Positions 1-8,079 of a DNA stretch of 20,052 bases are shown piece by piece (the first letter of the stretch is position 1; every line of letters starts with the position of its first letter). This DNA comes from Pleurobrachia bachei (Eukaryota; Ctenophora; Tentaculata; Cydippida; Pleurobrachiidae), in the NCBI GenBank assembly GCA_000695325.1, contig AVPN01001150.1:7660-27711 (forward strand), in the 5' to 3' direction. Below the pieces are notes generated by a model. It ran no database searches, was not told where the DNA came from, and was given only the letters and a program-made list of their open reading frames with translations. The translations under genes were made by a program, and so were the position numbers.

Positions 1-282
1 TATAGAGTCCCTAAGCACATCAGAAGGTCAAATGTGAAATTCCAGACCCAACTTCCCACTACCGACCCTACTAAATGGGCTCCCAGGCCACCTATCGCAT
101 ACAGACAGGTGACCCACAAAAAGGGAACTGAGCTAAATCTGAGGATCAACCGTCTTATAAACCCACTGGCGTTCTATCACGGAAATTTATCCATTTCCTG
201 TTCTCTCATATTCATTCAGTCACTAGATCTCTAATCTCTGAAATTGTTTGAGCAGAAAGTATAAGTGGTAGGGGCGATACAA
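1..282. other. Unclassified left edge
   Basis: No repeat copy elsewhere in the window and no recognisable protein. One 66-codon plus-strand frame (34-234) has no motif or splice context and looks like chance. Similarity to unit B begins only near 294, so this stretch lies outside the duplicated units. Confidence 0.3.
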
Positions 283-293
283 CGATTATGTTG

Positions 294-813
294 TAATCGT
301 TTTCGTCCTAGACTCCCCAGTCTACCAATCAGGTGTCTTCGATCTATCTCAACTCTCGTCGAACCATGTTCCATCCCAATAATATTATTAGATGTCTCTC
401 CATATACGTCATTTTCTCATCTTCACATTGGTTCCCGATGACATCGTTCCCTAACTCAGATATTATAGTCCGATCATTGTCTCTGCACCACAACTTAGCA
501 ACAATATCACTGTCCAAACATTATCCTTTTTAGAATATCATATCAACAATTACATCATCCCTCTATAAACAATATTAACGTCATCTCTCTAACTCGTGAC
601 TCGTAGATTACGTCACTCTGTTATACTTCTCTGATTCACGGGCCCAACAACAATATTTTTACCTACATAATATTATCTACATACATGTGTTCGTTGTCTC
701 TCCGGTACGGTTAACAAAATAATATATTGCAAAAATAATATTGTTACCTATATCACAGATACATAAATAATCTACAAGTACAGTAATTCTATAAATATAT
801 AATGACTCATTAA
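294..813 (+). repeat. 5' block of duplicated unit A
   Basis: The block matches 5201-5614 in the same orientation. Shared landmarks are the sequence around TCGTCCTAGACT, the phrase CTACCAATCAGGTGTC, the stretch from GACTCGTAGATTACG to CGGGCCCAACAACAA, and the AT-rich lead-in to the tetraspanin-like block. Unit A carries about 228 bp (roughly 370-597) that unit B lacks; the junction shares only a GT, so it was either inserted in A or deleted from B. No coding frame is supported. It reads as non-coding DNA, perhaps intron, that was copied together with the blocks to its right. Confidence 0.75.
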
Positions 814-1239
814 AGTGTGTTTTAAAGGTACAGTTTACAGTTTTGAAAAGGTGGTTTATGGCATGGCTGATTACATGAATGGGGCATCCCAGCTGCTCCA
901 AGACCCCTTGGATTGTTGCGGAGGTCGAACTATACAGCTCCATGCCTTGGCCCTAAACTCTTCAGCTATCATCATTCTGTATTTGGGGTCCCACAGGGCA
1001 TCCACAATACCATGAGAATGTATCCTCTGTCTCTAGTCTCAGATAATTATCAGGTCCATCATCCAGGATTTCGTTTACTATTAAATATAACATTTAAAAT
1101 AAATCAACTCAAGACTTGGCATGTAGACCCGACAAAGCTATATTGCCATAATACTGTAATCATTGTCGATGATGTTCGAGGATATGGTTTCCATACCACA
1201 TCAACTTTACATTTCCTTTTCTATTCTATTTTCTTCTAG
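814..1239 (+). pseudogene. Tetraspanin-like exon block, copy A1
   Basis: Same orientation and order as 5616-6057. The first part encodes a peptide with the run LLQDPLDCCG, which resembles the start of the large extracellular loop of tetraspanins (an amphipathic helix followed by Cys-Cys-Gly). Relative to the copy at 5616 the frame shifts soon after the CCG, so this copy is not read through in one frame. It ends at a pyrimidine-rich TTTTCTTCTAG, a plausible splice acceptor shared with the other two copies, and lacks about 40 bp present before that acceptor in them. The segment 1101-1220 is about 95 percent identical to its two sister copies. The tetraspanin call rests on one motif; no membrane segments are seen nearby. 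Confidence 0.35.
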
Positions 1240-1283
1240 TACCGCTGTGACAAGATTCTGGTGTCACAGCCATATTTGGGCAT

Positions 1284-1313
1284 ATCACGTGACATCACAT
1301 GATGTCACGTGAT
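1284..1313. repeat. Perfect 14-bp inverted repeat with two CACGTG sites
   Basis: Arms 1284-1297 and 1300-1313 are exact reverse complements around a 2-bp centre. Each arm holds CACGTG (1286-1291 and 1306-1311), the canonical E-box. A related CTGTGACGTGAT follows at 1336. The same ATCACGTGAT palindrome recurs at 13018-13027. The structure is seen directly; a regulatory role is only possible. Confidence 0.8.
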
Positions 1314-1386
1314 CATGATGTTACATGACATCACTCTGTGACGTGATATAATATGTAGATAACCCCGGCTAGTAGAGGGATGAAAT

Positions 1387-1419
1387 TTGATATACCAGCC
1401 TGAAAGGCTGGTATATCAA
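1387..1419. repeat. Perfect 15-bp-stem, 3-nt-loop hairpin
   Basis: The arm TTGATATACCAGCCT (1387-1401) is followed by GAA and then its exact reverse complement (1405-1419). The stem is uninterrupted and the loop very tight, which is typical of foldback-element centres or structured RNAs. It lies in the spacer unique to unit A. Confidence 0.85.
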
Positions 1420-1614
1420 TATCGTTATCCACGAGGAGCGGAGCATGTCGGGAGGGTAGTCCGGGAGGGTAGTCACGGCCAATTCTTCCAATTCTCGGAC
1501 TTTTTTTACGAAATCCAGTTTAGTGAGAGAGCAATTTGGTTATAATAAATAAATTGCTGTAACTTTGATCTGCAAATATAAAAATAGTTTAGTCAAACCG
1601 GGGAACCATTATAC

Positions 1615-1941
1615 GGCCCTAAACTCTTCAGCTATCATCATCCTGTATTTGGGGTCCCTAAGGGCACCCACAATACCATGAGAATATCTTCTGTCTCAGA
1701 TAATTATCAGGTCCATCATCCAGGATTGCGTTTACTATTAACTATAACATTTAAAATAAATCAACTCAAGACTTGGCATGTAGACCCGACAAAGCTATAT
1801 TACCATAGTACTGTAATCATTGTTGATGATATTCGAGGATATGGCTTCCATACCACATCAATTTTACATTTCCTTTCAACTTCAGCAAGCGCCGTTTCTC
1901 CGGACATTTGCATTTTTATTTTCTATTATATTTTCTTCTAG
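1615..1941 (+). pseudogene. Tetraspanin-like exon block, partial copy A2
   Basis: Second copy within unit A. It starts abruptly at GGCCCTAAACTC, matching 949 onward, so the part with the CCG motif is missing. It matches copy A1 and the copy at 5616 through the region around CTTGGCATGTAGACCCGAC and retains the TTCAGCAAGCGCCG stretch that A1 has lost. It ends in a long pyrimidine tract and TTCTTCTAG, a good acceptor. The open frame is short and starts mid-block, so it is best treated as a duplicated fragment. Confidence 0.4.
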
Positions 1942-2370
1942 GTCAGCTAGAGCCGAATCTTCGGTTACATTGTTTCTGTTGCGGAATATATAATGCGTCC
2001 AATAGATTCATACTAAAATTAATTCTTCGAACAGCTCATCTTTGTTCCTCAAATATTTTATTAGTTCCACATTTTGTCCGGGATAAATGTTTCCTATACC
2101 ACGTCGGCAAACTATTCTCCACTCTTTATCTATAAATGTTATTGTTATTTTATTTACCTAATTCATTGGGCAAATGAGCTCTCTGCTTTAGTTTAGTACA
2201 TCTTGGGTTTTAAGGTGATTACTTCCCGAATCACCGAGGTGGGCATCTCATCACGGTATGGCCCCATATAGTATATACTGTGGTTTTCAGTTACCTAGCT
2301 TTCTTACCGTTCTTACCGTTTTACCGTTTACTAGTGTGGTTTTGATGTCAACTGTCTGCCACTCAGTTAC
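1942..2370. other. AT-rich spacer of unit A
   Basis: No protein is recognised. A short run of TTCTTACCGT-type words lies at about 2300-2332 and recurs at 7229-7244 in front of unit C, so the spacer is partly shared. A small GGTGATT/AATCACC hairpin lies near 2213-2234. In unit B nearly all of this segment is missing and the tetraspanin-like block joins directly to the next block. Confidence 0.45.
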
Positions 2371-3228
2371 TTTGCTTTCTTAATGAGAGTAAGGAAAAGA
2401 ATACAATAAAATAATAATACAAGAGATACTAATAACAATACTGAATATACTGTACTGAATACAGATATGTAGTTTTAACCCATTAGTGACCTGTGCCGAT
2501 TGATATTTTGTCTTGTCTGCAGAGTCCTTTTAAATTAGTAAGTAAAAATAATATTTATTTTGCTTGATAAAAGCATATTATTTCTCTTCTAAGTCTACTT
2601 AATATAATATAAGGGGTCCATGGTCATCTCTGGATTTCTTGTAGCAACTTCTGAAAACATCTCTGGCTACTTCTTGATGAAACTAATATATCCAAATTCA
2701 TTGAACATAATACACGAAACCAGCAAACTATTCTCTATTTCTCTTATCCTAGCATCCTTTCTAAGTAATGATTTAAAACTATATTTCTAACCTGTTGCCC
2801 ACAGGTTTATCAAACCGTTGGTAGCTAGAGAATAGATTACTAGGTTTCTTTTTACTTTAAATGCTTCTGATGGCATTCAGCTCTTGTTATTATCCTTATT
2901 ATCTATTCCTTATTAGCCACAATACAACCCCCTAGTGAATGTTTTGCATTTTGCTAAACATTTTTTCTGACTTATAAATAAACGTACCCTCTCTGGATCC
3001 ACCTCAAAAATGTGATGGAGCTGGGCTATGATCATAATGCCTCTCTCAAAAAGCATGTTCAGAGGATTTTTTCCATTCGGCCAAGTTGGGTAACTGACTG
3101 TGTATTTTCAATTTATTACAGATTTGATTATTATAAGTGTATACATGTATTTATATTCAAGCCGATGTTGGCCGCCGCCACCCGTTCGGCCAACTCGACA
3201 GTCGACATCTGACTTATGTTGTGTAGTG
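2371..3228 (+). repeat. AT-rich acceptor-bearing block, copy A
   Basis: The block is shared with 6063-6809 and, in shortened form, with 7241-7588. Landmarks are GAGAGTAAGGAAAA at the start, a strong acceptor-like TTTTGTCTTGTCTGCAG followed by AGTCCTTTT, the TACAACCCCCTAGTGAATG phrase, CTCTCAAAAAGCATGTTCAG, and CAACTCGACA near the right end. It ends with TTATGTTGTGTAG, the counterpart of the acceptor that precedes the exon-like block in units B and C, but here the exon itself is missing. It is probably intronic DNA copied with its exon boundary. Confidence 0.7.
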
Positions 3229-3241
3229 CTCTACTGAGTCA
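3229..3241. repeat. 13-bp direct repeat, left boundary of insert
   Basis: CTCTACTGAGTCA occurs here and again at 5188-5200, exactly where similarity to the duplicated units stops and restarts. It looks like a target-site duplication of the DNA between the two copies. A duplication-junction microhomology is the alternative. Confidence 0.6.
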
Positions 3242-4408
3242 CAGCCTCCTCTCTTCTTTCCTGTTCCTCTTTCGGGCTATATATTTTACTCTTTGTTCCC
3301 CGCCCGCATAAGGCCAGTAGAATATGAACTGATGATCCATACAGCGGTTGTGGTGATGCCCCAACGTTGCCAAGATAACTGCTGCTATGGCCAAGTATTT
3401 AGTTATTTTTGTTCCATCGTTTTCCTTTCCAGATTCTATGATGCCCTTCACTATCTTCTTCTGCTCGTGTACTATATTTGCTAGTTCACTGATGTTCTCT
3501 TTTTGATGTGTCTTCCATCTTTTGTTTATTATCTCCTTCCATTGGCCGGGGTTTGGTAGTGTTGTGACCCTGATTTCATGTTTCTCCGTAGTCATGCTTC
3601 TTTCATATTCTCCCACCATTACCCCAGCGTATTTTGATCGGTTGAAGAATTTTGTCTTTGTCTGTCCCATGTCTACAATTTTCCATACATCGGGGGTTTT
3701 TATCATTGAGGCTCTCACTTGCTCTGATGTTCGTACTTGTAGCCCAGCTCGATTCTCTCTTACTTGAGTGCTACATTTTTCTAAACTTATTTTGCACTCG
3801 TCCTTGTTCGACAGACATTATACCTCTCTTCTACCTGCTCCTGATCCTCCCCAGCATAAATGTAGGTTAGATTTTGTTTCGCAAATTGCTTGCTCCATTT
3901 CGTAAAATCTTGTTCCGTCTTTATATACCACTGATGGAAGTTCAAATCTCCCACATTGGCTACCGTTGAACGCCACACCTGTCTGTAGTACTCGGTATAC
4001 TTCCTTTACTCCTTGTGTTCCAAGGTCCGGGAAACTCAGTACCACGTGAATAGAGAATTGGCCACCTTCCTGGCTGTGACTAACCACCGATAATAGCCCT
4101 AATCTATATGCCAATGCTAGATTTTCTCTATATGCTGTGTTAGCCAGGCTTGTATCTTCTTTCACTAATTTCTCCATGTATTTCTTAGGAAATATAATGG
4201 GTGATATATCCCCTACTTGACTTCCCGCCAGAACTCCTCTATACACTTGCTGCATATAATCCTTCCATTCCGAGAGCCTCCTCTGATTTATTAGGTGCCA
4301 CACCTCTTGGTCATTTCTGCATTCTTGTCCCTCCAACCTTTGTTCGAGATGCTGACTTACTTCAATATTGTCATCAGATGTCCCAGAGACTCTATTATTC
4401 TGCGACAA
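3239..4408 (-). pseudogene. Envelope-like glycoprotein fossil (F-like Env type)
   Basis: Several minus-strand open segments together cover about 1.17 kb and look like one decayed membrane glycoprotein, with probably two or three breaks. The upstream segment (196 codons) has an order seen in baculovirus F-like envelope proteins of insect errantiviruses and some BEL/Pao elements: a helical WKDYMQQVYRG stretch, a short ISPIIFPKKYMEKL motif, beta-rich hydrophobic strands, then spaced cysteines near CETKSNLHLC. The downstream segment ends with a short hydrophobic span (YLAIAAVILATLG) that could be the membrane anchor, followed by a basic tail. No LTR, integrase or reverse transcriptase is seen nearby. 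The family is inferred from pattern only; another viral or cellular surface protein is possible. Age is at least moderate given the decay. Confidence 0.4.
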
Positions 4409-4521
4409 CGATGGGATATGTGATTTAGTCTAAGTATGCAAATTACAGGTCAATACATCTATTTTTTTTAATTAACTATAACAGTATTGTGACAACAGTA
4501 TTACAGCAGCAGTTCAGCAGG

Positions 4522-4563
4522 CAGCACTCACTCACGAGCTCACAGCACTCACTCACGAGCTCT
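4522..4563. repeat. 21-bp tandem repeat, two copies
   Basis: CAGCACTCACTCACGAGCTC occurs at 4522 and again at 4543, with unit length 21 bp and a difference only at the last base. The length is a multiple of three. It lies just downstream, on the minus strand, of the acidic open frame. Confidence 0.9.
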
Positions 4564-4565
4564 AC

Positions 4566-5120
4566 TCAGTATCGAGGTGGGGTAGGTCTCTTGAGGTATC
4601 TCTCCAGGGAGGGATACGGGGAGGGTCGGGGGTCGAGTGGCCTCACCCTTCTTATGAGGAGACGGTTCCACCCGGCCCCCGCCAGGTATCCAACTCTCCA
4701 CTCCCCGCCCTCCTCCCCGGAGAGACCCCCCATGTCCCCCTCCATCCTCTCCTCCTCTCTATCGTCCTCCTCCTCTCCCTCGCTCTCCGTCAGCACTGAA
4801 TCATCATCGTCATCTAACAATTCCTCCCCCTCCTCTTCGTCTTCATCCTCTACCTTAGTATTTACAGGGGCCACTCCTTTTCTGGGGGCCACTCCTTTCT
4901 GATGTTGTCCTGTTGGTGCTGGTGATAGTGGGTGTGATATTACCGGTGACAATGGTACTGCTGGTGCTGTCTGTCCTGGTGTTGCCGGTGCTTGCCCTGT
5001 TCTCGGCGCTACGTCTAGTACCTGTCCTGTTACTGCTGCTGCCTGTCCTGTTACCGCCGCTAGTGGTGCCGTTTCGAATTCGATTAACAGGGTCCATCCT
5101 TCCCGTTCTATAAGTATCAT
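4566..5120 (-). CDS. Acidic, TGQ-repeat low-complexity open frame, unrecognised
   Basis: A 184-codon minus-strand frame, one of the longest in the window. Residues about 20-70 repeat TGQ-centred words (AAVTGQ, RTGQAPATPGQ) rich in Ala and Pro. Residues about 75-88 contain two GVAP words encoded by a near-perfect DNA repeat at 4869-4901. Residues about 90-135 are a dense Asp/Glu tract with DDDDDS and EGEEEDD. The tail is basic and proline-rich. It lies upstream of the envelope-like remnant on the same strand and inside the interval bounded by the 13-bp repeats, so both probably arrived together. No enzymatic motif is visible. Low-complexity DNA can stay open by chance, so a real protein is uncertain. 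Confidence 0.4.
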   Translation of the reverse strand: MILIEREGWTLLIEFETAPLAAVTGQAAAVTGQVLDVAPRTGQAPATPGQTAPAVPLSPVISHPLSPAPTGQHQKGVAPRKGVAPVNTKVEDEDEEEGEELLDDDDDSVLTESEGEEEDDREEERMEGDMGGLSGEEGGEWRVGYLAGAGWNRLLIRRVRPLDPRPSPYPSLERYLKRPTPPRY

Positions 5121-5187
5121 AGCTAGGGGGTGATCAGATTAATTACTAGATATCGAGGGTCGCGAGTACAACACAAGGGGGCTCCAT

Positions 5188-5200
5188 CTCTACTGAGTCA
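5188..5200. repeat. 13-bp direct repeat, right boundary of insert
   Basis: Exact copy of 3229-3241. Immediately to the right, similarity to unit A begins (TCGTTTTCGTCCTAGAC). The interval between the two copies is about 1.95 kb and shows neither terminal inverted repeats nor a poly-A tail. Confidence 0.6.
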
Positions 5201-5614
5201 TCGTTTTCGTCCTAGACTTCCCTGTCTACCAATCAGGTGTCTCCGATCTGACGTTATCTATTCGCGGTTCGTCGTTCATTCGTTTTCCCCACACTGCGTC
5301 GTATAATGGTTGTAATTGTCTTCGTCCTAGACTCACCTGTCTACCAATCAGGTGTCTTCGATCTATCTCAACTCTCGTCGAACCATGTGACTCGTAGATT
5401 ACGTCACTCTGTTATACTTCTCTGATTCACGGGCCCAACAACAATATTTTTACCTACATATTATCTACATACATGTGTTCGTTGTCTCTCCGGTACGGTT
5501 AACAAAATAATATATTGCAATAATAATATTGTTACCTATATCACAGATACATCAATAATCTACAAGTACAGTAATTCTATTAAATAATATAAATTATATA
5601 TAATGACTCATTAA
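5201..5614 (+). repeat. 5' block of duplicated unit B
   Basis: Counterpart of 294-813. In this unit the CGTCCTAGACT...CAATCAGGTGTC...CGATCT word of about 45 bp occurs twice (about 5209-5251 and 5321-5363) with about 70 bp between, against once in unit A, so there was a local duplication here. The second copy can form a small hairpin with CACCTG and CAGGTG arms. The 228-bp segment present in unit A is absent. No coding frame is supported. Confidence 0.75.
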
Positions 5615-5615
5615 A

Positions 5616-6057
5616 TTGTGTTTTAAAGGTACAGTTTACAGTTTTGAAAAGGTGGTTTATGGCATGGCTGATTACATGAATGGGGCATCCCAGCTGCTCC
5701 AAGACCCCTTGGATTGTTGCGGAGAATGGAACTATACAGCTCCACCTTGGCCCTTATTCAGCTACCATGATTCTGTATTTGGGGTCCCACAGGGCACCCA
5801 CAATACCATGAGAATGTATCCTCTGTCTCCAGATAATTATCAGATCCATCATCCGCAGGATTGCATTTACTATTACTATAACTATAACATAAGTCAACTC
5901 AAGACTTGGCATGTAGACCCGACAAAGCTATATTGCCATAGTACTGTAATCATTGTTGATGATATTCGAGGATATGGCTTCCATACCACATCAACTTTAC
6001 ATTTCCTTTCAATTTCAGCAAGCGCCGTTTCTCCGGACACTTGTATTTTTCTTCTAG
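5616..6057 (+). pseudogene. Tetraspanin-like exon block, copy B (open throughout)
   Basis: This is the only copy of the block that stays open in one frame across its length (to a stop at 6084-6086). It encodes KVVYGMADYMNGASQLLQ, then DPLDCCGEWNY, a fair match to the tetraspanin pattern of a helix followed by CCG and an aromatic residue. A second cysteine context, SAVSPDTC, follows about 115 residues later and resembles the P-x-S/T-C motif of the same loop. The start is unclear: a TTG at 5616 or, more likely, an exon boundary at the TTTACAG ending near 5641. The four membrane helices expected of a tetraspanin are not found beside it, so this is at most one or two exons. The FGVPQG peptide also recalls reverse transcriptase, but nothing else supports that. 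Confidence 0.35.
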
Positions 6058-6062
6058 TTCGG

Positions 6063-6809
6063 CTTACTGAGAGTAAGGAAAAATAATACAATATTAATAA
6101 TACGAGAGATACTAATAATGATACTGAATACAGATATTTTAATCAGACAATTGATATTTTGTCTTGTCTGCAGAATCCTTTTAAATTAGCAACTAAAAAT
6201 AGTATTTCTTTTGCTTGATAATAAACGCATATTATTTCTCTTCTAAGTCTACTTGAGGGGTCCATGGTCTTCTCTGGATTTCTGAAGCAACTTCTGAAAA
6301 CCTCTTGGATTCTAACATCTCTAACCAATCCTTTAAGGCAAACTACTTCTTTACTTGGTGAAATAAACTAATATATGTAATATGCAAATTCATCGAACAT
6401 AATACACGAAACCAGCAAACTATTCTCTATTTCTCTTATCGTAGCATCCTTTCTAAGTAATGATTTAAAAATATATTTCTAACCTGTTGCCTACAAGTTT
6501 ATCAAACCGTTGGTAGCTAGAGAATAGATTACTGGGTTTCTTTTTACTTTAAATGCTCCTGATGGCATTCAGCTCTTGTTATTATCTGTTCCTTATTATC
6601 TATTCCTTATTAGCCACAATACAACCCCCTAGTGAATGTTTTGCATTTTGCTGAACAATTTTTCTGACTTATAAATAAACGTACCCTCTCTGGATCCGCA
6701 TCAAAAATTGTTATAGCTGAGCTGATTTGATAATTTCTCTCTCAAAAAGCATGTTCAGAGGAAGTTTTATTCCACTCGGCCAACTCGACATCTCACTTTT
6801 TATCTACAG
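6063..6809 (+). repeat. AT-rich acceptor-bearing block, copy B
   Basis: Counterpart of 2371-3228 with several small indels. It keeps the TTTTGTCTTGTCTGCAG acceptor-like site and ends in CACTTTTTATCTACAG, a clean acceptor directly before the exon-like block at 6810. No open frame is supported inside it. Confidence 0.7.
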
Positions 6810-6991
6810 TGCACCCGATTAGTCTTGGCACTGGAGTTGAATCTGAAACGGTCACTATAGTCTCTCTACGGAACTGCTCTGTCATAGAGTAGTTAAATAG
6901 CTTCTCGGTGTTTCCTTCCGTCACTCTATGTGGGGACGTGCCTATTATTATCTATTCCATTTACTGTTACAATATATACATTTCAACTCTG
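6810..6991 (+). pseudogene. Exon-like block, copy B
   Basis: Bounded by an acceptor (TTTTTATCTACAG, ending at 6809) and a strong donor (GTGAGT from 6992). It is homologous to 7589-7740. Relative to that copy it has about 30 extra bases near 6928-6960, and the frame equivalent to the open one in copy C meets a stop partway, so it appears to be a decayed copy. Similarity continues past the donor into the following intron-like DNA as far as about 7065. Confidence 0.5.
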
Positions 6992-7065
6992 GTGAGTGGT
7001 GATCCTAGAATTGTCCTCGAAACCAGAGTAATTATTGCGTAGTTTGAAATTCCTCCTTTTTCATG

Positions 7066-7240
7066 TGTGGGAGCCGGAAGTCCACGGAGTGTTGCAGTAG
7101 GGATTGCAGGGGATTGCAGTAGAGTTGGGCAAGTTGAAATCTGAAAGGGATACCGCTGTCCCATTCCCACTCACATCTCTGAACCCGACCAAACTCTCCT
7201 TGACCTCGCCATCAGATATGTGCCTCACGTTCTTACCGTT
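7066..7240. other. Spacer between units B and C
   Basis: Short non-repeated stretch ending with TTCTTACCGTTCTTAC words like those at about 2300-2332 in unit A. No gene or RNA is seen. Confidence 0.4.
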
Positions 7241-7588
7241 CTTACTGAGAGTAAGGAAAAAGAATATGTAATATCAATACTACGAGAGATACTAATAATG
7301 ATACTGAATACAGATAGTTTTAATCAGACAATTGATATTTTGTCTTGTCTGCAGAGTCCTTTTTAATTAGTAAGTAATATGTAATAATAAATAATATTTC
7401 TTTTGCATATTACTTTTCTTTCGCAGTCTACTTCTAACAAGGAGCTGGCCTAGTGAATGTCTTACACTTAGCTAGTGAACGTTTTTTCTGTCTTATAGAT
7501 AGGCATACCCTCTCTGAATCCACCTCATAATGCCTCTCTCAAAAAGCATGTTCAGAGGACAACTCGACATCTGACTTTTGTTGTGCAG
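7241..7588 (+). repeat. AT-rich acceptor-bearing block, shortened copy C
   Basis: Third copy, beginning ACTGAGAGTAAGGAAAA. It keeps the TCTTGTCTGCAG site and the CTCTCAAAAAGCATGTTCAG phrase but has lost most of the middle present in units A and B. It ends with ACTTTTGTTGTGCAG, a good acceptor for the exon-like block that follows. Confidence 0.7.
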
Positions 7589-7740
7589 TACACACCGATT
7601 AGTCTTGGCACTGGAGTTGAATCTGAAACGGTCACTATAGACTCTCTACGGAACTGCTCCGTCACAGAGTTGTTCAATAGCTTCTCGGTGTTTCCTTCCG
7701 TCACTCTATTTACTGTTACAATTTATACATTTAAACTCTG
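7589..7740 (+). CDS. Exon-like open block, copy C, unrecognised protein
   Basis: A 152-bp block with a textbook acceptor at its left (pyrimidine-rich, ending TGTGCAG) and a strong GTGAGT donor at its right. It is open in one frame for 50 codons from the acceptor, encoding YTPISLGTGVESETVTIDSL and then a stretch with NCS (a possible glycosylation site) and a hydrophobic, beta-type VTLFTVTIYTF. The sister copy at 6810-6991 shares both splice sites, which supports a real exon rather than chance. The protein family is not recognised. No partner exon could be placed with confidence. Confidence 0.4.
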
Positions 7741-8079
7741 GTGAGTGATGATCCTAGGATTGTCCTCAAAACCAGAGTAATGATTGCGTAATTTGAAATT
7801 CCTCCTTAAGACGCTTGTTTCTCACATATAGGAGGGTATATTATATCCACTGATCCACAAAGTTCACACCACGGACTAATGCTGTACATGTGTTGAACCA
7901 CCCAGATCTATATAGCTTTTAAATTGCTCAATATGCATTCCTTATCGATTAGAGCCAATTATATATTATAACAGTTTGAGAACCTTCTTGACGTCACAAT
8001 AGCGTCAAAATAATTTCCTTACCTTTCGAACTGATTACTGAAGTGGGGTCGGCAGCTGCTTGTGTTAGATGAGCTGGTG
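7741..8079. other. Intron-like tail of unit C, then unclassified
   Basis: 7741-7809 matches 6992-7065 (GTGAGTG, GATCCTAG, GATTGCGTAATTTGAAATTC), after which the similarity ends. The rest to about 8079 has no recognisable gene or repeat. Confidence 0.5.

Larger units (their letters stand above)
1240..1614. other. Spacer between tetraspanin-like copies, rich in palindromes
   Basis: This stretch separates copies A1 and A2 and is absent from unit B. It contains a 14-bp-arm palindrome (1284-1313), a 15-bp-arm hairpin (1387-1419) and two perfect tandem copies of a 13-bp word (CGGGAGGGTAGTC, 1449-1474). A weak outer pair, GATAAC near 1359 and GTTATC near 1424, brackets the hairpin. No coding potential is visible. 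It may be the remnant of a small foldback element. Confidence 0.5.

Noticed and set aside
3293-3870. Plus-strand open frames opposite the envelope-like remnant
   Set aside because: They are hydrophobic antisense shadows of the minus-strand segments, without splice sites or motifs.
4489-4902. 137-codon plus-strand serine-rich frame
   Set aside because: The serine runs are the complement of the Asp/Glu tract and simple repeats of the minus-strand frame. The minus frame is longer and has a more structured composition.
5616-6086. Reverse-transcriptase-like FGVPQG peptide in the tetraspanin-like block
   Set aside because: Only the five-residue core matches. The expected palm motif with two aspartates at the right distance and the surrounding domain are absent, and the upstream CCG motif fits another family better.
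294-7065. Units A and B as a pair of long terminal repeats around the 3.2-5.2 kb interval
   Set aside because: There is no TG...CA termini pair, no primer-binding site, a third partial copy (unit C) follows, and the 13-bp repeats bound the inner interval rather than the outer ends.
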